Program-made: the position numbers and the translations under genes
Part shown: positions 19,938 to 28,766 of the stretch, piece after piece
Position numbering within the stretch: position 1 is the first letter of the stretch
Layout of the letters: every line of letters begins with the position of its first letter
DNA from: Desulfosporosinus orientis DSM 765
GTDB taxonomy: Bacteria; Bacillota; Desulfitobacteriia; Desulfitobacteriales; Desulfitobacteriaceae
Length of the DNA stretch: 64,000 bases
Assembly (NCBI RefSeq): GCF_000235605.1
Contig: NC_016584.1
Span: forward strand, 236,001-300,000
Direction: 5' to 3'
Notes under the pieces: generated by a model
Database searches by the model: none
Seen by the model: only the letters and a program-made list of their open reading frames with translations
What the model was told of the DNA's origin: nothing

Positions 19938-20389
19938 AATTTACACGTTCCTTTTGGCTTGGACTAGGTTCAGGACTTATTTTAAGCGCAATGCTTGCGC
20001 TGGTTCTTTCTCCTCAGCATCAACAAGTTGATCAACAACCTGCTGTGAATTCACAAACATCTCTTCCCATTGATCAAGAGACAAACCAAGCTGAAGGAAC
20101 ACAGATTCCTCAATCTTCTGAATCAGCAGAATCAAAGAAGTCATCGATGCAGGTGCTTCCTTCAGAACCTGATTCTTCAGAAATTGAGAAGGACTTTGTC
20201 ATTCCAAAAGGGGTTGGTGCTGAAAGAATTGCGGAATTGTTGTTAGCCCAAGGTTTTATTAAGGATAAAGAAGTCTTTTTGGATAATGTTCATCAACTGA
20301 GGGTACAACGTCGGTTTCAGGCAGGAACCTTTAAACTCACCCTGGGTCTTACCGAAGAAGAATTAATTAAAAGATTATTAAAGAAGTAG
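19934..20389 (+). CDS. Membrane-anchored protein with MltG/YceG-like N-terminal domain
   Basis: A 151-aa product from TTG at 19934, overlapping the previous stop. It has an N-terminal membrane segment (about residues 8-26), a Gln/Ser-rich low-complexity linker (30-85), then a C-terminal domain (FVIPKGVGAERIAELLLAQG...RRFQAGTFKLTLGLTEEELI) like the LysM-like substrate-binding part of endolytic transglycosylases. The catalytic part of MltG is absent, so it probably binds rather than cuts peptidoglycan. A terminator follows. Confidence 0.75.
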   Translation: MKFTRSFWLGLGSGLILSAMLALVLSPQHQQVDQQPAVNSQTSLPIDQETNQAEGTQIPQSSESAESKKSSMQVLPSEPDSSEIEKDFVIPKGVGAERIAELLLAQGFIKDKEVFLDNVHQLRVQRRFQAGTFKLTLGLTEEELIKRLLKK

Positions 20390-20425
20390 AAGAATTTAAG
20401 CCTCTTTCGGGATCTTTGATTTCTT

Positions 20426-20460
20426 AAAAAGCTTGCAAAATATATTTGCAAGCTTTTTTA
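20426..20460 (+). terminator. Terminator after the MltG-like gene
   Basis: Stem AAAAAGCTTGCAAA with TTTGCAAGCTTTTT, followed by more T residues. It ends the cwlD-side cluster before arginase. Confidence 0.85.
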
Positions 20461-20576
20461 TTTTTGGGGAACATTAATTTGTGTGGTGAAATTAGAATCT
20501 GTGAGGGCAGCCGTCATTCTAAGGGTTTGGCGAGTGTAAATGCTCAAATTTGAATAAAAGCAGGGAGAAGAAAGCA

Positions 20577-21479
20577 ATGCAAAAGAACGTGATTAGAATT
20601 ATTGGGGTACCTATTGACTTAGGAGCAGATCGACGAGGTGTCGATATGGGTCCGAGTGCTATTCGTTATGCAGGCTTGAATGTACGTTTAAAGCGCCTAG
20701 GTTGGAAAGTTGAGGATTCAGGTAATCTAGAGGTTCCTGTTCCAGAGTCACGAGAGATAAGAGATAAACGTCTTAAATATTTAGATGAAATTGTTACGAT
20801 TAATGAGCGTCTTCATATTGTTGTTTCAGAAGCAATCAAGGAAGGGGTTATCCCATTAATTCTTGGAGGGGATCATAGCTTGGCAATAGGTACTCTATCA
20901 GGGTTGGCCTTGAGTGGAAAAACTTTAGGAGTAATTTGGTTTGATACTCATGGAGATTACAATTCTTTGGATACCACTGAAAGCGGCAATATTCATGGTA
21001 TGCCTTTGGCTGTAGCTAACGGGATTGGGGCCTCGGAATTAACGTCCATTGGGGGAATGAAGAAAAAGCTGCAGGAAGAAAACACGGTGATCATAGGAGC
21101 ACGAGAGATGGATCCTCAAGAGAAAGAAATGCTGCGCCAATCTAAAATTACGGTTTTTACAATGCGTGATATCGATCAAAAAGGAATGATGGAAGTTGTA
21201 AAAGAAGGCATTGAGATTGCCTCAAGAGGAACGGATGGAATCCATGTGAGTTTTGATTTAGATGTCATTGATCCTGAGGAGGCCCCCGGGGTGGGAACTC
21301 CTGTACCAGGGGGAATAACCTATCGTGAGGCTCATCTGGCCATGGAACTCTTAGCAGATTCGGGAAGGATTGCAAGTATGGATGTGGTTGAAGTGAATCC
21401 AATTTTAGATAACCACAATAAGACGGCAAAATTAGCAGTTGGGCTCATTTCATCAGCATTTGGAGAACGAATTTTTTAA
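20577..21479 (+). CDS. rocF: Arginase
   Basis: Hydrolyses L-arginine to ornithine and urea with a two-manganese centre. The 300-aa product has ligands in GGDHSLAIG, DTHGDYN, GNIHGMPLA and SFDLDVIDPEEAPGVGTP. The N-terminal IGVPIDLGADRRGVDMGPSAIRYAG is characteristic of arginase rather than agmatinase. ATG 20577 follows AGGGAGAAG. It stands alone between terminator and sigma factor, about 3.5 kb from the arginine biosynthesis genes. Confidence 0.92.
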   Translation: MQKNVIRIIGVPIDLGADRRGVDMGPSAIRYAGLNVRLKRLGWKVEDSGNLEVPVPESREIRDKRLKYLDEIVTINERLHIVVSEAIKEGVIPLILGGDHSLAIGTLSGLALSGKTLGVIWFDTHGDYNSLDTTESGNIHGMPLAVANGIGASELTSIGGMKKKLQEENTVIIGAREMDPQEKEMLRQSKITVFTMRDIDQKGMMEVVKEGIEIASRGTDGIHVSFDLDVIDPEEAPGVGTPVPGGITYREAHLAMELLADSGRIASMDVVEVNPILDNHNKTAKLAVGLISSAFGERIF

Positions 21480-21593
21480 TCATCTCCTTGCGTTTTTTAA
21501 TTTTTAAAATATTTTTTCTATTTCAAAGGCGGTATTGATTGCAGGAAAAAGAGGTTATAGGTTACAATTAATAGGATATGGGCCAGCTAATTC

Positions 21594-21620
21594 TGAAACT
21601 TTTTTTGAACTCAAACGTAT
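21594..21620 (+). promoter_or_regulatory. SigW-like ECF promoter
   Basis: TGAAAC (21594-21599), exactly 16 bp, then CGTAT (21616-21620). This equals the known SigW-type consensus TGAAAC-N16-CGTA and lies 53 bp before the ECF sigma gene, pointing to autoregulation. Confidence 0.75.
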
Positions 21621-21672
21621 TAAAACTCAGAGGATAATGGGAGTTAAGAACTGAGAATAGGAGCCAAAGTTA

Positions 21673-22251
21673 ATGGAAGATGCCGAGATCATTCGGCTAG
21701 TTTTAGCGGGACATCACGAACAATATGCTGGCCTTGTCCAACGTTATCAGGAGCCTTTGATTCTTTTTTTAAGGCGAATTCTCAACTCAGAAGAGGATAG
21801 TTTTGACTGCGCACAAGAAGCTTTTTTAGCGGCATACCGCAATTTAAATCGATACTCAAAGGAATATCCTTTTCGAGCTTGGTTATATGCCATTGCTCGA
21901 AACAAGGCTCTTGATCTTATGCGTAAACGACATAGAGAAGTTTTATCGATACCTGATGAGACTATGGTTGACCAACGACCTAATCCCGAAGAAGTTGTAC
22001 TGGCAAAAGAAGAGACTGCCTTGCTTTCAGAGGTCTTGCATGAACTGCCGGAACAATACGGGCAAGCTTTGTATTTACGATATCGCCAAGAACTTTCTTA
22101 CAAGGAGATTGCAATGGTTCTGCAGGTTCCCGTCAGCAGTGTTAAAACTTACATTCATCGGGGAAAGGAAAAACTTCGTCAGATTTTAGAAAGGAGGGAG
22201 ATCCGTGGAGGAAAAGGACAGCCTATTATGGAAGAAATTATTTCAAGATGA
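21673..22251 (+). CDS. ECF RNA polymerase sigma factor, SigW-like
   Basis: A 192-aa group IV sigma factor. Region 2 spans about residues 10-85 (YQEPLILFLRRILNSEEDSF...YPFRAWLYAIARNKALDLMRK) and region 4 about 115-175 (LPEQYGQALYLRYRQELSYKEIAMVLQVPVSSVKTYIHRGKEKLR). SigW-type factors drive envelope-stress regulons. It is preceded by a matching ECF promoter. Its last 47 bases overlap the start of a membrane-protein gene, the usual position of the anti-sigma factor. Confidence 0.9.
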   Translation: MEDAEIIRLVLAGHHEQYAGLVQRYQEPLILFLRRILNSEEDSFDCAQEAFLAAYRNLNRYSKEYPFRAWLYAIARNKALDLMRKRHREVLSIPDETMVDQRPNPEEVVLAKEETALLSEVLHELPEQYGQALYLRYRQELSYKEIAMVLQVPVSSVKTYIHRGKEKLRQILERREIRGGKGQPIMEEIISR

Positions 22252-22660
22252 TGCGATTCCTAAGAAGGTTCTTGACAATTTTCAAACCCAGCTTATGGCG
22301 CAAATTTTTGAACAGCCTGTTGATTTTGCGGCAGAGAGACGTTTAGCTGAGCGCAGAAAGTGGGGACTGGGTTTAGCCCTTAGCCTTATAGTGTCGGGTA
22401 TAATGGTTGGGATACTCTTGTGGTTTGGAAATGATATGCTTTCGAGAGGTTTGAATACGCTCCTCGCGGGATTTCCAAACAGTTCTAAGTTCCAGCAAAT
22501 TGGACAGACCTTACTGCAAAGTCTCAAAGTTCTTAAAGATATTAAGATTGGAATTGATCTTCTCTGGGGAGTAGTCTCCTGGCCGTTGCTTGGAATAATG
22601 GCCCTAATAGTGGTAGTTAGAAGCCCGGAATATAAGGATTCTATAATCGAAAAAATCTAA
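22205..22660 (+). CDS. Membrane protein overlapping the sigma gene, probable anti-sigma factor
   Basis: A 151-aa product, GTG start with AAAGGAGGG. It has an N-terminal cytoplasmic part (about 1-55), a transmembrane segment (56-76, GLALSLIVSGIMVGILLWFG), and a second hydrophobic stretch near the C-terminus (about 122-140). The HxxxCxxC zinc anti-sigma motif is absent, so assignment rests on the 47-bp overlap with the sigma gene and the topology. Confidence 0.6.
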   Translation: MEEKDSLLWKKLFQDDAIPKKVLDNFQTQLMAQIFEQPVDFAAERRLAERRKWGLGLALSLIVSGIMVGILLWFGNDMLSRGLNTLLAGFPNSSKFQQIGQTLLQSLKVLKDIKIGIDLLWGVVSWPLLGIMALIVVVRSPEYKDSIIEKI

Positions 22661-22717
22661 CGAATAAGTTATTCTTATAATAAGCAAATATAAAGAATGA
22701 GAAAGAGATGGATGCCC

Positions 22718-23884
22718 ATGAATGCTATCAAGGCTTTTTTAAGGGATCAGGCCTTCCATTTACGCAAAGAGGTATGGGAAATTGCTCACCTGATTGGTGA
22801 GCATCCTGAACTGGGGTATAAGGAGTACTTTGCGGTTGATTGCTTAAGCCGTTTTCTAAAAAAACATGGGTTTAAAGTGGATTGTGGCGTTGCTGAAGTA
22901 GAAACGGCCTTCTTAGCTAGATTTACGGGAATGCGCCCCGGACCCACGATTGCTTTTTTGGCAGAATATGATGCCTTGCCGGTCATAGGGCATGGGTGTG
23001 GACATAACTTGATCGGAGCGGCCAGTGCAGGTGCGGCTGTAGTTCTAAGTAAAAGTTTAAATTTAGCGGGTGAGGTCTTAGTCATAGGTGCTCCGGCAGA
23101 AGAGACCAGCGGAGCGAAAGTAACTTTAGTAGAGAAAGGAGTATTTAGGGACGTTGATGCAGCCATGATGTTCCATCCAGGCAGTCAAAACGTCCCTGTC
23201 ATTTCTAGTCTTGCCTTAGATGCTTTAGAATTTACCTTTTATGGACGATCTGCTCATGCTGTCGCTGCGTCTAATTTTGGTATTAATGCTTTAGATGCTG
23301 TCATCAATTTTTTTGTTGGGATTAATGCCCTCAAAAAACAAGTTTCCCCTGATGTAAAGATTAACGGTATTATTACAGAGGGAGGTACAGCTCCCAACAT
23401 AATTCCAGAGCGTGCGGTAGCAAGATTTTATCTGCGTGCTCGGAAGCGTGAAGACTTGGATGAATTGAGAGCGCAGGTAATCCGTTGTGCTCAAGGAGCT
23501 GCTGAGATGGTTTCTGCAGACATGTCTTGGCACAAGTTCGAATTTTCTTATGATGAAATGCATACCAATTTCGCCTTGGCTGAATGTTTTACTAAAAATT
23601 TAGAGGAGTTAGGCATTCATCAGATTGCCGCTCCACAAACCGCCATGGGATCAGTCGATATGGGGAATGTCAGCCGAATAGTGCCTTCAATTCATCCGTA
23701 CCTAACCTTAGGAACAGGTACGGAGATTCCTCATACACGGGAATTTGCCCAAGTTTCACTATCTAATCATGGAGAGAGTCTACTTGTATTAGCTATGCAG
23801 GTACTAGCCTTTACAGGCTGGGATGTTTTAAGTGATAATAAACTCCTACAGCAAATTAAACGAGAATTTCGTTCGCTTAGGTGA
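22718..23884 (+). CDS. M20 family metallopeptidase / amidohydrolase
   Basis: A 388-aa cytosolic zinc hydrolase of the AbgB/HipO-like amidohydrolase branch, which cleaves N-acyl amino acids or p-aminobenzoyl-glutamate-type amides. Metal and catalytic motifs: AFLAEYDALPVIGHGCGHN, GAPAEETSGAK and MMFHPGSQ, with the dimerisation insert in the middle and a C-terminal ligand near GTEIPHTREF. The start is uncertain; in-frame ATGs at 22697 and 22712 are alternatives. Substrate not predictable. A terminator follows. Confidence 0.85.
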   Translation: MNAIKAFLRDQAFHLRKEVWEIAHLIGEHPELGYKEYFAVDCLSRFLKKHGFKVDCGVAEVETAFLARFTGMRPGPTIAFLAEYDALPVIGHGCGHNLIGAASAGAAVVLSKSLNLAGEVLVIGAPAEETSGAKVTLVEKGVFRDVDAAMMFHPGSQNVPVISSLALDALEFTFYGRSAHAVAASNFGINALDAVINFFVGINALKKQVSPDVKINGIITEGGTAPNIIPERAVARFYLRARKREDLDELRAQVIRCAQGAAEMVSADMSWHKFEFSYDEMHTNFALAECFTKNLEELGIHQIAAPQTAMGSVDMGNVSRIVPSIHPYLTLGTGTEIPHTREFAQVSLSNHGESLLVLAMQVLAFTGWDVLSDNKLLQQIKREFRSLR

Positions 23885-23946
23885 TCAATGTGAGATAGAG
23901 TATAATATTAATAGCCAGTGGGAAGCTAAAATGAATTGGACTGCAT

Positions 23947-23973
23947 AAGGAAGGGGAAACCCTTTCTTTTTTT
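23947..23973 (+). terminator. Terminator after the M20 peptidase
   Basis: A 9-bp stem (23947-23955 with 23960-23968, one G-T pair) with a GAAA tetraloop and a run of T. Confidence 0.8.
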
Positions 23974-23977
23974 GTAT

Positions 23978-24028
23978 GTGCGCCACGAAGTGGCGCGAGT
24001 CGGTGGGTTAAAATCCTACCAGTGCCGT
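23978..24028 (+). mobile_element. Possible 5' remnant of a group II intron
   Basis: Begins GTGCG, the usual 5' boundary of bacterial group II introns. It continues as a hairpin (GCGCCAC, GAA loop, GTGGCGC, 23980-23996) and a second one (GGTGGG with CCTACC). No intron-encoded protein or domain V/VI follows, so only about 50 nt survive. A chance hairpin pair remains possible. Confidence 0.35.
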
Positions 24029-24076
24029 TTATGGGTACTTTAGTTTAGTCGCCCGAAAGTTTTCTTCACGATAATG

Positions 24077-24114
24077 GTTGAATGTTTATGCAGATAAATG
24101 TATAATTATTAAAA
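24077..24114 (+). promoter_or_regulatory. Tandem ARG boxes upstream of argC
   Basis: Two 18-bp boxes, 24077-24094 (core TGAATGTTTATGCA) and 24097-24114 (core TGTATAATTATTAA), lie 20 bp centre to centre. Both fit the ArgR/AhrC consensus (TGAAT, four A/T, ATTCA) with two or three changes. The same arrangement occurs before argF. They indicate arginine-dependent repression of the argCJBD-carAB operon. Confidence 0.6.
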
Positions 24115-24149
24115 TTGAACATAATGAATTGAGAGAGAAGGTTTAAGAT

Positions 24150-25175
24150 ATGAAGGTCGGTATTCTTGGGGCAACAGGCTATGCAGGACAGGAAATAGTT
24201 CGCTTATTGCACCGCCATGGTGAGGTTGAGAAGCTATATCTGGGATCATCCAGTGCAGCCGGGGAAGATTATGAATCCATCTATCCCCATTGGCAGGACC
24301 AAAAGGTGGGTATATTGCAGGATGAAACCATACCTGAGCTGGATGTTCTCTTTTGCGCTCTTCCTCATGGACTGACAGCTCAAAGGACGAGTGCTTTCTT
24401 AAAGCAGAATATTAAAGTTATTGATTTGGGAGCCGATTTTCGATTGAATTCAGCAGATCTATATGAAGAATGGTATAAAATTAAACACCCGGCAGCTGAA
24501 CTGCTCAAGGATGCAGTCTACGGTCTGCCTGAGATTTATAGAGATCAAATTAAAGGGAAGTCTTTAATCGCCAATCCCGGCTGTTATCCAACAGCAACCT
24601 TATTAGCTCTTGTTCCTTTGCTTCGTAAGCAATTACTTCAAACGAGTTTCTTAGTAATTGACGCAAAGTCAGGTGTATCGGGAGCGGGACGTGGGGTTTC
24701 ATTGGGGATGCACTATAGTGAAGTCAATGAAAACTTTAAAGCTTATGGAGTTGCAAGCCATCGGCATACGCCGGAAATAGAACAAGAACTCTCTCGTGCC
24801 TCAGGGCAAAATTTAACTGTAAACTTCACACCTCATTTAGTACCTATGACACGCGGAATGCTGGTGACGATCTATGGAAAAGTTTCAGAAGGAGTTCAAG
24901 AAGATGATTTGCGGGAATGCTGGCAGGCACAGTATGAGGAAGAAGAGTTTGTTCACCTATTACCGCCGGGAACTTGGCCCCAGACGAAATTTTCCAGCGG
25001 CAGCAATCATGCTTTCTTACAATTAACCCTTGATAAGCGAACAGGAAATGTAGTTATTGTCTCTGTGATTGACAATCTGATGAAAGGTGCTGCCGGTCAG
25101 GCAGTTCAGAATATGAATATCATCATGGGTTGGCAGGAATCACTAGGTTTAAAAGGAACCGCTATGTGGCCTTAA
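24150..25175 (+). CDS. argC: N-acetyl-gamma-glutamyl-phosphate reductase
   Basis: Third step of arginine biosynthesis: NADPH-dependent reduction of N-acetylglutamyl phosphate to the semialdehyde. The 341-aa product has the Rossmann motif GATGYAGQE (residues 7-15) and the catalytic Cys in ANPGCYPTA (about 147-155), with HRHTPEIEQEL later. The site GAGAGAAGG precedes the ATG. First gene of the arginine operon. Confidence 0.97.
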   Translation: MKVGILGATGYAGQEIVRLLHRHGEVEKLYLGSSSAAGEDYESIYPHWQDQKVGILQDETIPELDVLFCALPHGLTAQRTSAFLKQNIKVIDLGADFRLNSADLYEEWYKIKHPAAELLKDAVYGLPEIYRDQIKGKSLIANPGCYPTATLLALVPLLRKQLLQTSFLVIDAKSGVSGAGRGVSLGMHYSEVNENFKAYGVASHRHTPEIEQELSRASGQNLTVNFTPHLVPMTRGMLVTIYGKVSEGVQEDDLRECWQAQYEEEEFVHLLPPGTWPQTKFSSGSNHAFLQLTLDKRTGNVVIVSVIDNLMKGAAGQAVQNMNIIMGWQESLGLKGTAMWP

Positions 25176-25321
25176 TAGATAGCAAGTGACACAGTGAAAT
25201 GTTACACAGGAATAGTTGCTGCTTATACCTCTAATGATGTTGATGCCAGCCAGGACAAGGGATACAATTAGAAATTAGAGTGATCATGAGCAAAGAACTA
25301 TTCAAAGGAGAGTGCAGTATA

Positions 25322-26581
25322 GTGAATAACATGGAAACGGCTTGGAAGTTAACGAACGGTGGTATTGCAGCCCCCAGAGGGTTTTATGCGGCGGGTGTCC
25401 AAGCAGGTATTAAATATAAGGATAAGTATGATGTTGCCTTGATTTTTTCAGACATTCAGGCTCAGGCAGCAGCCGTTTACACTAAAAATGTGGTTAAAGC
25501 CCACCCTTTATATTTAACCCAGCGGCATCTGGAAAATGGCTTGGCACGAGCCATTGTTGTGAACAGCGGTAATGCCAACGCTTGTGTAGGTGAGTTTGGC
25601 GACCAGGCAGCGTACTCGATGGCTGAAGTGGCAGGCATGTTTTTAGCAGTACAGCCTGAGGATGTATTGGTGGCTTCGACAGGAGTCATTGGTGTTGAGA
25701 TGCCTCTTGACCGGGTCTTGAACGGGATTCGAGTAGCCAGTTCACAACTTTTAAACGATGTTGTAAAAGGAATCCGAGGGCGAAAGGAAGAGGCTGACGA
25801 AGGTGCCCATCGAGCTGCTCTGGCGATTATGACAACAGATACCATGGTCAAGGAATATGCCTATGAACTGCCCTGTTCCCAGGGAGGGTCAATTCATCTT
25901 GGCGCAATCGCTAAAGGGTCGGGGATGATCCATCCCAATATGGGGACAATGTTGGGATTTTTAACAACTGACGCTTTCCTGCCTGCGGAAGAATTACAGA
26001 ACATCCTCCGTGAGGCTGTAGATGAAAGCTTTAATATGGTAACTGTCGATGGAGATACAAGTACCAATGACATGGTTGTGATGATGGCCAATGGTGCTTC
26101 AGGTATCACATTGAGTGAAGAAGATCATTCAAATTTTGTGAAAATGGTCAAATCAATGTGTATTCGCTTGGCAAAAGATATTGCCAGAGATGGAGAAGGC
26201 GCCAGCAAGTTAATGGAGGTTTATGTATCCGGAGCTAATACTAAAGACGATGCCCGCAAAATTGCCCGCAGTGTTTGCGGCTCCAGCTTGGTTAAAGCTG
26301 CTCTCTTTGGAGCGGATGCTAATTGGGGACGGATATTGACGGCAGCAGGATACTCCGGGGCAGAGTTTGATCCAAATAAAGTGGATGTCTATCTGGGTAG
26401 TTTAAGTGTGGCTCAGGGAGGGAAAGGGGTCTCCTTTTCAGAAGAGAAGGCAAAAGAAATTTTGGAATTAAAAGAGGTTCAAATCAGCTTAAATCTGCAT
26501 AGCGGAGAAGATCGGGCAACTGCTTGGGGCTGTGATCTAACCCATGAGTACGTAACCATCAATGGAAGTTATCGAACCTAA
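25322..26581 (+). CDS. argJ: Bifunctional ornithine acetyltransferase / N-acetylglutamate synthase
   Basis: Recycles the acetyl group from N-acetylornithine to glutamate; bifunctional members also use acetyl-CoA. The 419-aa precursor cleaves itself before a Thr nucleophile. Here the site is PNMGTMLGF with T209 as nucleophile, so the residue before it is Gly instead of the common Ala. GTG 25322 fits the AAAGGAG site; GTG 25280 is upstream of that site. About 146 bp separate it from argC, with no obvious terminator. Confidence 0.95.
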   Translation: MNNMETAWKLTNGGIAAPRGFYAAGVQAGIKYKDKYDVALIFSDIQAQAAAVYTKNVVKAHPLYLTQRHLENGLARAIVVNSGNANACVGEFGDQAAYSMAEVAGMFLAVQPEDVLVASTGVIGVEMPLDRVLNGIRVASSQLLNDVVKGIRGRKEEADEGAHRAALAIMTTDTMVKEYAYELPCSQGGSIHLGAIAKGSGMIHPNMGTMLGFLTTDAFLPAEELQNILREAVDESFNMVTVDGDTSTNDMVVMMANGASGITLSEEDHSNFVKMVKSMCIRLAKDIARDGEGASKLMEVYVSGANTKDDARKIARSVCGSSLVKAALFGADANWGRILTAAGYSGAEFDPNKVDVYLGSLSVAQGGKGVSFSEEKAKEILELKEVQISLNLHSGEDRATAWGCDLTHEYVTINGSYRT

Positions 26582-26600
26582 GACGTTGGAGGTGACAGAG

Positions 26601-27503
26601 ATGACCCCTATGGAACAAGGATTAGGGAAAGCTCGGGTTTTAGTGGAAGCTCTTCCTTATATCCAAAAATTCGCCGGAAAAACCGTAGTTATTAAATATG
26701 GCGGCCACGCCATGGTTGATCCAGTATTAAAAGAGTCAGTTATGTTGGATATCCTTCTCTTGCATTCAGTGGGTATTCGACCTGTGCTGGTTCATGGCGG
26801 CGGACCGGAAATCAACTCGATGCTAAAGAAGGTAGGAATTGAAAGTCAGTTTGTTCAAGGCCTGAGGGTAACCGATGCCCAGACAATGGAGATTGCTCAA
26901 ATGGTTTTATTAGGAAAGCTGAATGCAGAAATGGTATCTCTTCTTAATCGCTTTGGAGGTAAAAGTGTCGGATTATCCGGTAAAGATGCCAAGCTCTTGA
27001 TGGCGGTAAAAAAGCCGCTGAAGCTGCCTAATAGTTCAGGAAAATTAGAAGATGTCGACTTAGGGCTTGTAGGGCAAATTCATAGTGTTACTCCTGATAT
27101 CTTGATAACGTTGTTAGGCCAGGGCTACATTCCCGTAATTTCCCCTGTGGCAAGCGGAGAAGCAGGAGAAACCTTCAATGTTAATGCCGATACCGCCGCA
27201 GGTAAGATTGCCGAGGCACTTAAAGCAGATAAAATGCTTTTATTAACAGATGTTCGCGGAATACTGAGAGATGTTTCCAATCCTGAATCGTTGATCTCGA
27301 CAATTTCCAGAGGAGAAGTGGATTCTCTGAAAGAACAAGGGATCTTGAACGGCGGCATGCTGCCTAAAGCGGAGTGTGCGGTCTCTGCCTTAGATAACGG
27401 AGTCGGCAGCGTGCATATCATAGACGGACGATTAAGTCATGCTATTTTGTTGGAATTATTTACAGACGGCGGGATTGGCACTATGTTCAAAGGGGATGAT
27501 TAA
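26601..27503 (+). CDS. argB: Acetylglutamate kinase
   Basis: Phosphorylates N-acetylglutamate, the step often feedback-inhibited by arginine. The 300-aa product has [12 protein letters not shown] (ATP site), [11 protein letters not shown] (substrate site), and [14 protein letters not shown], with an N-terminal helix of the kind seen in arginine-sensitive enzymes. ATG 26601 follows TTGGAGGTG. It lies 19 bp after argJ and abuts argD. Confidence 0.95.
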   Translation: MTPMEQGLGKARVLVEALPYIQKFAGKTVVIKYGGHAMVDPVLKESVMLDILLLHSVGIRPVLVHGGGPEINSMLKKVGIESQFVQGLRVTDAQTMEIAQMVLLGKLNAEMVSLLNRFGGKSVGLSGKDAKLLMAVKKPLKLPNSSGKLEDVDLGLVGQIHSVTPDILITLLGQGYIPVISPVASGEAGETFNVNADTAAGKIAEALKADKMLLLTDVRGILRDVSNPESLISTISRGEVDSLKEQGILNGGMLPKAECAVSALDNGVGSVHIIDGRLSHAILLELFTDGGIGTMFKGDD

Positions 27504-28709
27504 ATGACAGATAACGATAATACTCAAGCGATGATTAAGCGTGGACAACATGTGGTAATGAATACTTATGGCCGTTTGCCGATGACCATAGTCAAAGGGG
27601 CAGGGCCGCTGGTTTGGGATGCAGATGGAAAGCAGTATTTAGATTTTGTGACGGGTTTGGCTGTCAATTCTTTGGGGCATAGTCACCCAGCCATTGTTCA
27701 TGCTATTCAAGAACAGGCTAAAGAAATTTTACACACCTCAAATATTTATTGGATTCCCAATCAAGTGGCTTTAGCAGAGCGTTTAGTTGAGCATTCCTTT
27801 GCCGATAAAGTGTTCTTTTGCAACAGCGGCGCAGAAGCTAATGAAGCAGCTTTCAAACTTGCCCGCAAATATGCTAAGAAGCATTTTGGATCCCATAAAT
27901 ATGAGGTTGTTTCCCTGGAAAACTCATTTCACGGTCGAACACTGGTCACGCTTACCTTGACAGGGCAAACAAAATATCAGGATGGATTTGACCCCCTTCC
28001 CAATGGTTTCACATACGCTGCTATCAATGATATTGAGGGACTAAGGGCAAAGGTGGGCAATAACACGGCGGCTGTCTTTATTGAGCCCATTCAAGGAGAA
28101 GGCGGGGTAATACCTGCTTCTGATGAGTTTCTTCGGGAAGCCCGGGCGTTGTGTGATCAATACGGAGCCTTGTTGATTTTCGATGAGGTTCAGTGCGGAG
28201 TCGGACGAACAGGGAAGCTTTTTGCTTATGAGTGGAGCGGTGTGGTTCCGGACATTATGACCCTGGCCAAAGCTTTAGGCGGGGGTGTGCCGATTGGAGC
28301 AATGCTGGCAACGGATAAAGTTGCTCAAGCCTTTCAGCCGGGAGATCACGCGTCAACCTTTGGGGGTAATCCCTTGGCCACTGGGGCAGGGTGCGCCGTC
28401 TTAGATGTAATGTTAACAGAGGGCTTTTTCGAAGACGTCAGGGAGCGAGCCGCTTATTTCCAAGCAGGACTAGAACAATTGGCTCAAAGATATCAGACAG
28501 GCGGAACTGTCCGAGGAAAAGGATTTATAGTGGGCTTGCCCGTTTCTAAGTTGGGGCCGGAGATCGTTCAGGCGTGTTTGGAAAAGGGACTCTTAATCAA
28601 CTGTGTTGGAGGAAAAATTTTACGTTTCCTTCCCCCGCTTATTGTCCAAAAACCAGAGATCGATCATGCCTTGCAAATATTAGATGAAGTTTTCGCCATG
28701 ATTTGGTAA
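27504..28709 (+). CDS. argD: Acetylornithine aminotransferase
   Basis: PLP enzyme converting N-acetylglutamate semialdehyde to N-acetylornithine; it may also serve lysine synthesis. The 401-aa class-III aminotransferase has NSGAEANEAAFKLARKY, the Asp in LLIFDEVQCGVGRTG, and the PLP lysine in TLAKALGGGVPIGA. It starts immediately after the argB stop codon. Confidence 0.96.
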   Translation: MTDNDNTQAMIKRGQHVVMNTYGRLPMTIVKGAGPLVWDADGKQYLDFVTGLAVNSLGHSHPAIVHAIQEQAKEILHTSNIYWIPNQVALAERLVEHSFADKVFFCNSGAEANEAAFKLARKYAKKHFGSHKYEVVSLENSFHGRTLVTLTLTGQTKYQDGFDPLPNGFTYAAINDIEGLRAKVGNNTAAVFIEPIQGEGGVIPASDEFLREARALCDQYGALLIFDEVQCGVGRTGKLFAYEWSGVVPDIMTLAKALGGGVPIGAMLATDKVAQAFQPGDHASTFGGNPLATGAGCAVLDVMLTEGFFEDVRERAAYFQAGLEQLAQRYQTGGTVRGKGFIVGLPVSKLGPEIVQACLEKGLLINCVGGKILRFLPPLIVQKPEIDHALQILDEVFAMIW

Positions 28710-28766
28710 AAACATGAGGTCAGGTAGAAAGACGTATCTTTAATACTGGTTAAAGGAGGGATGGAA

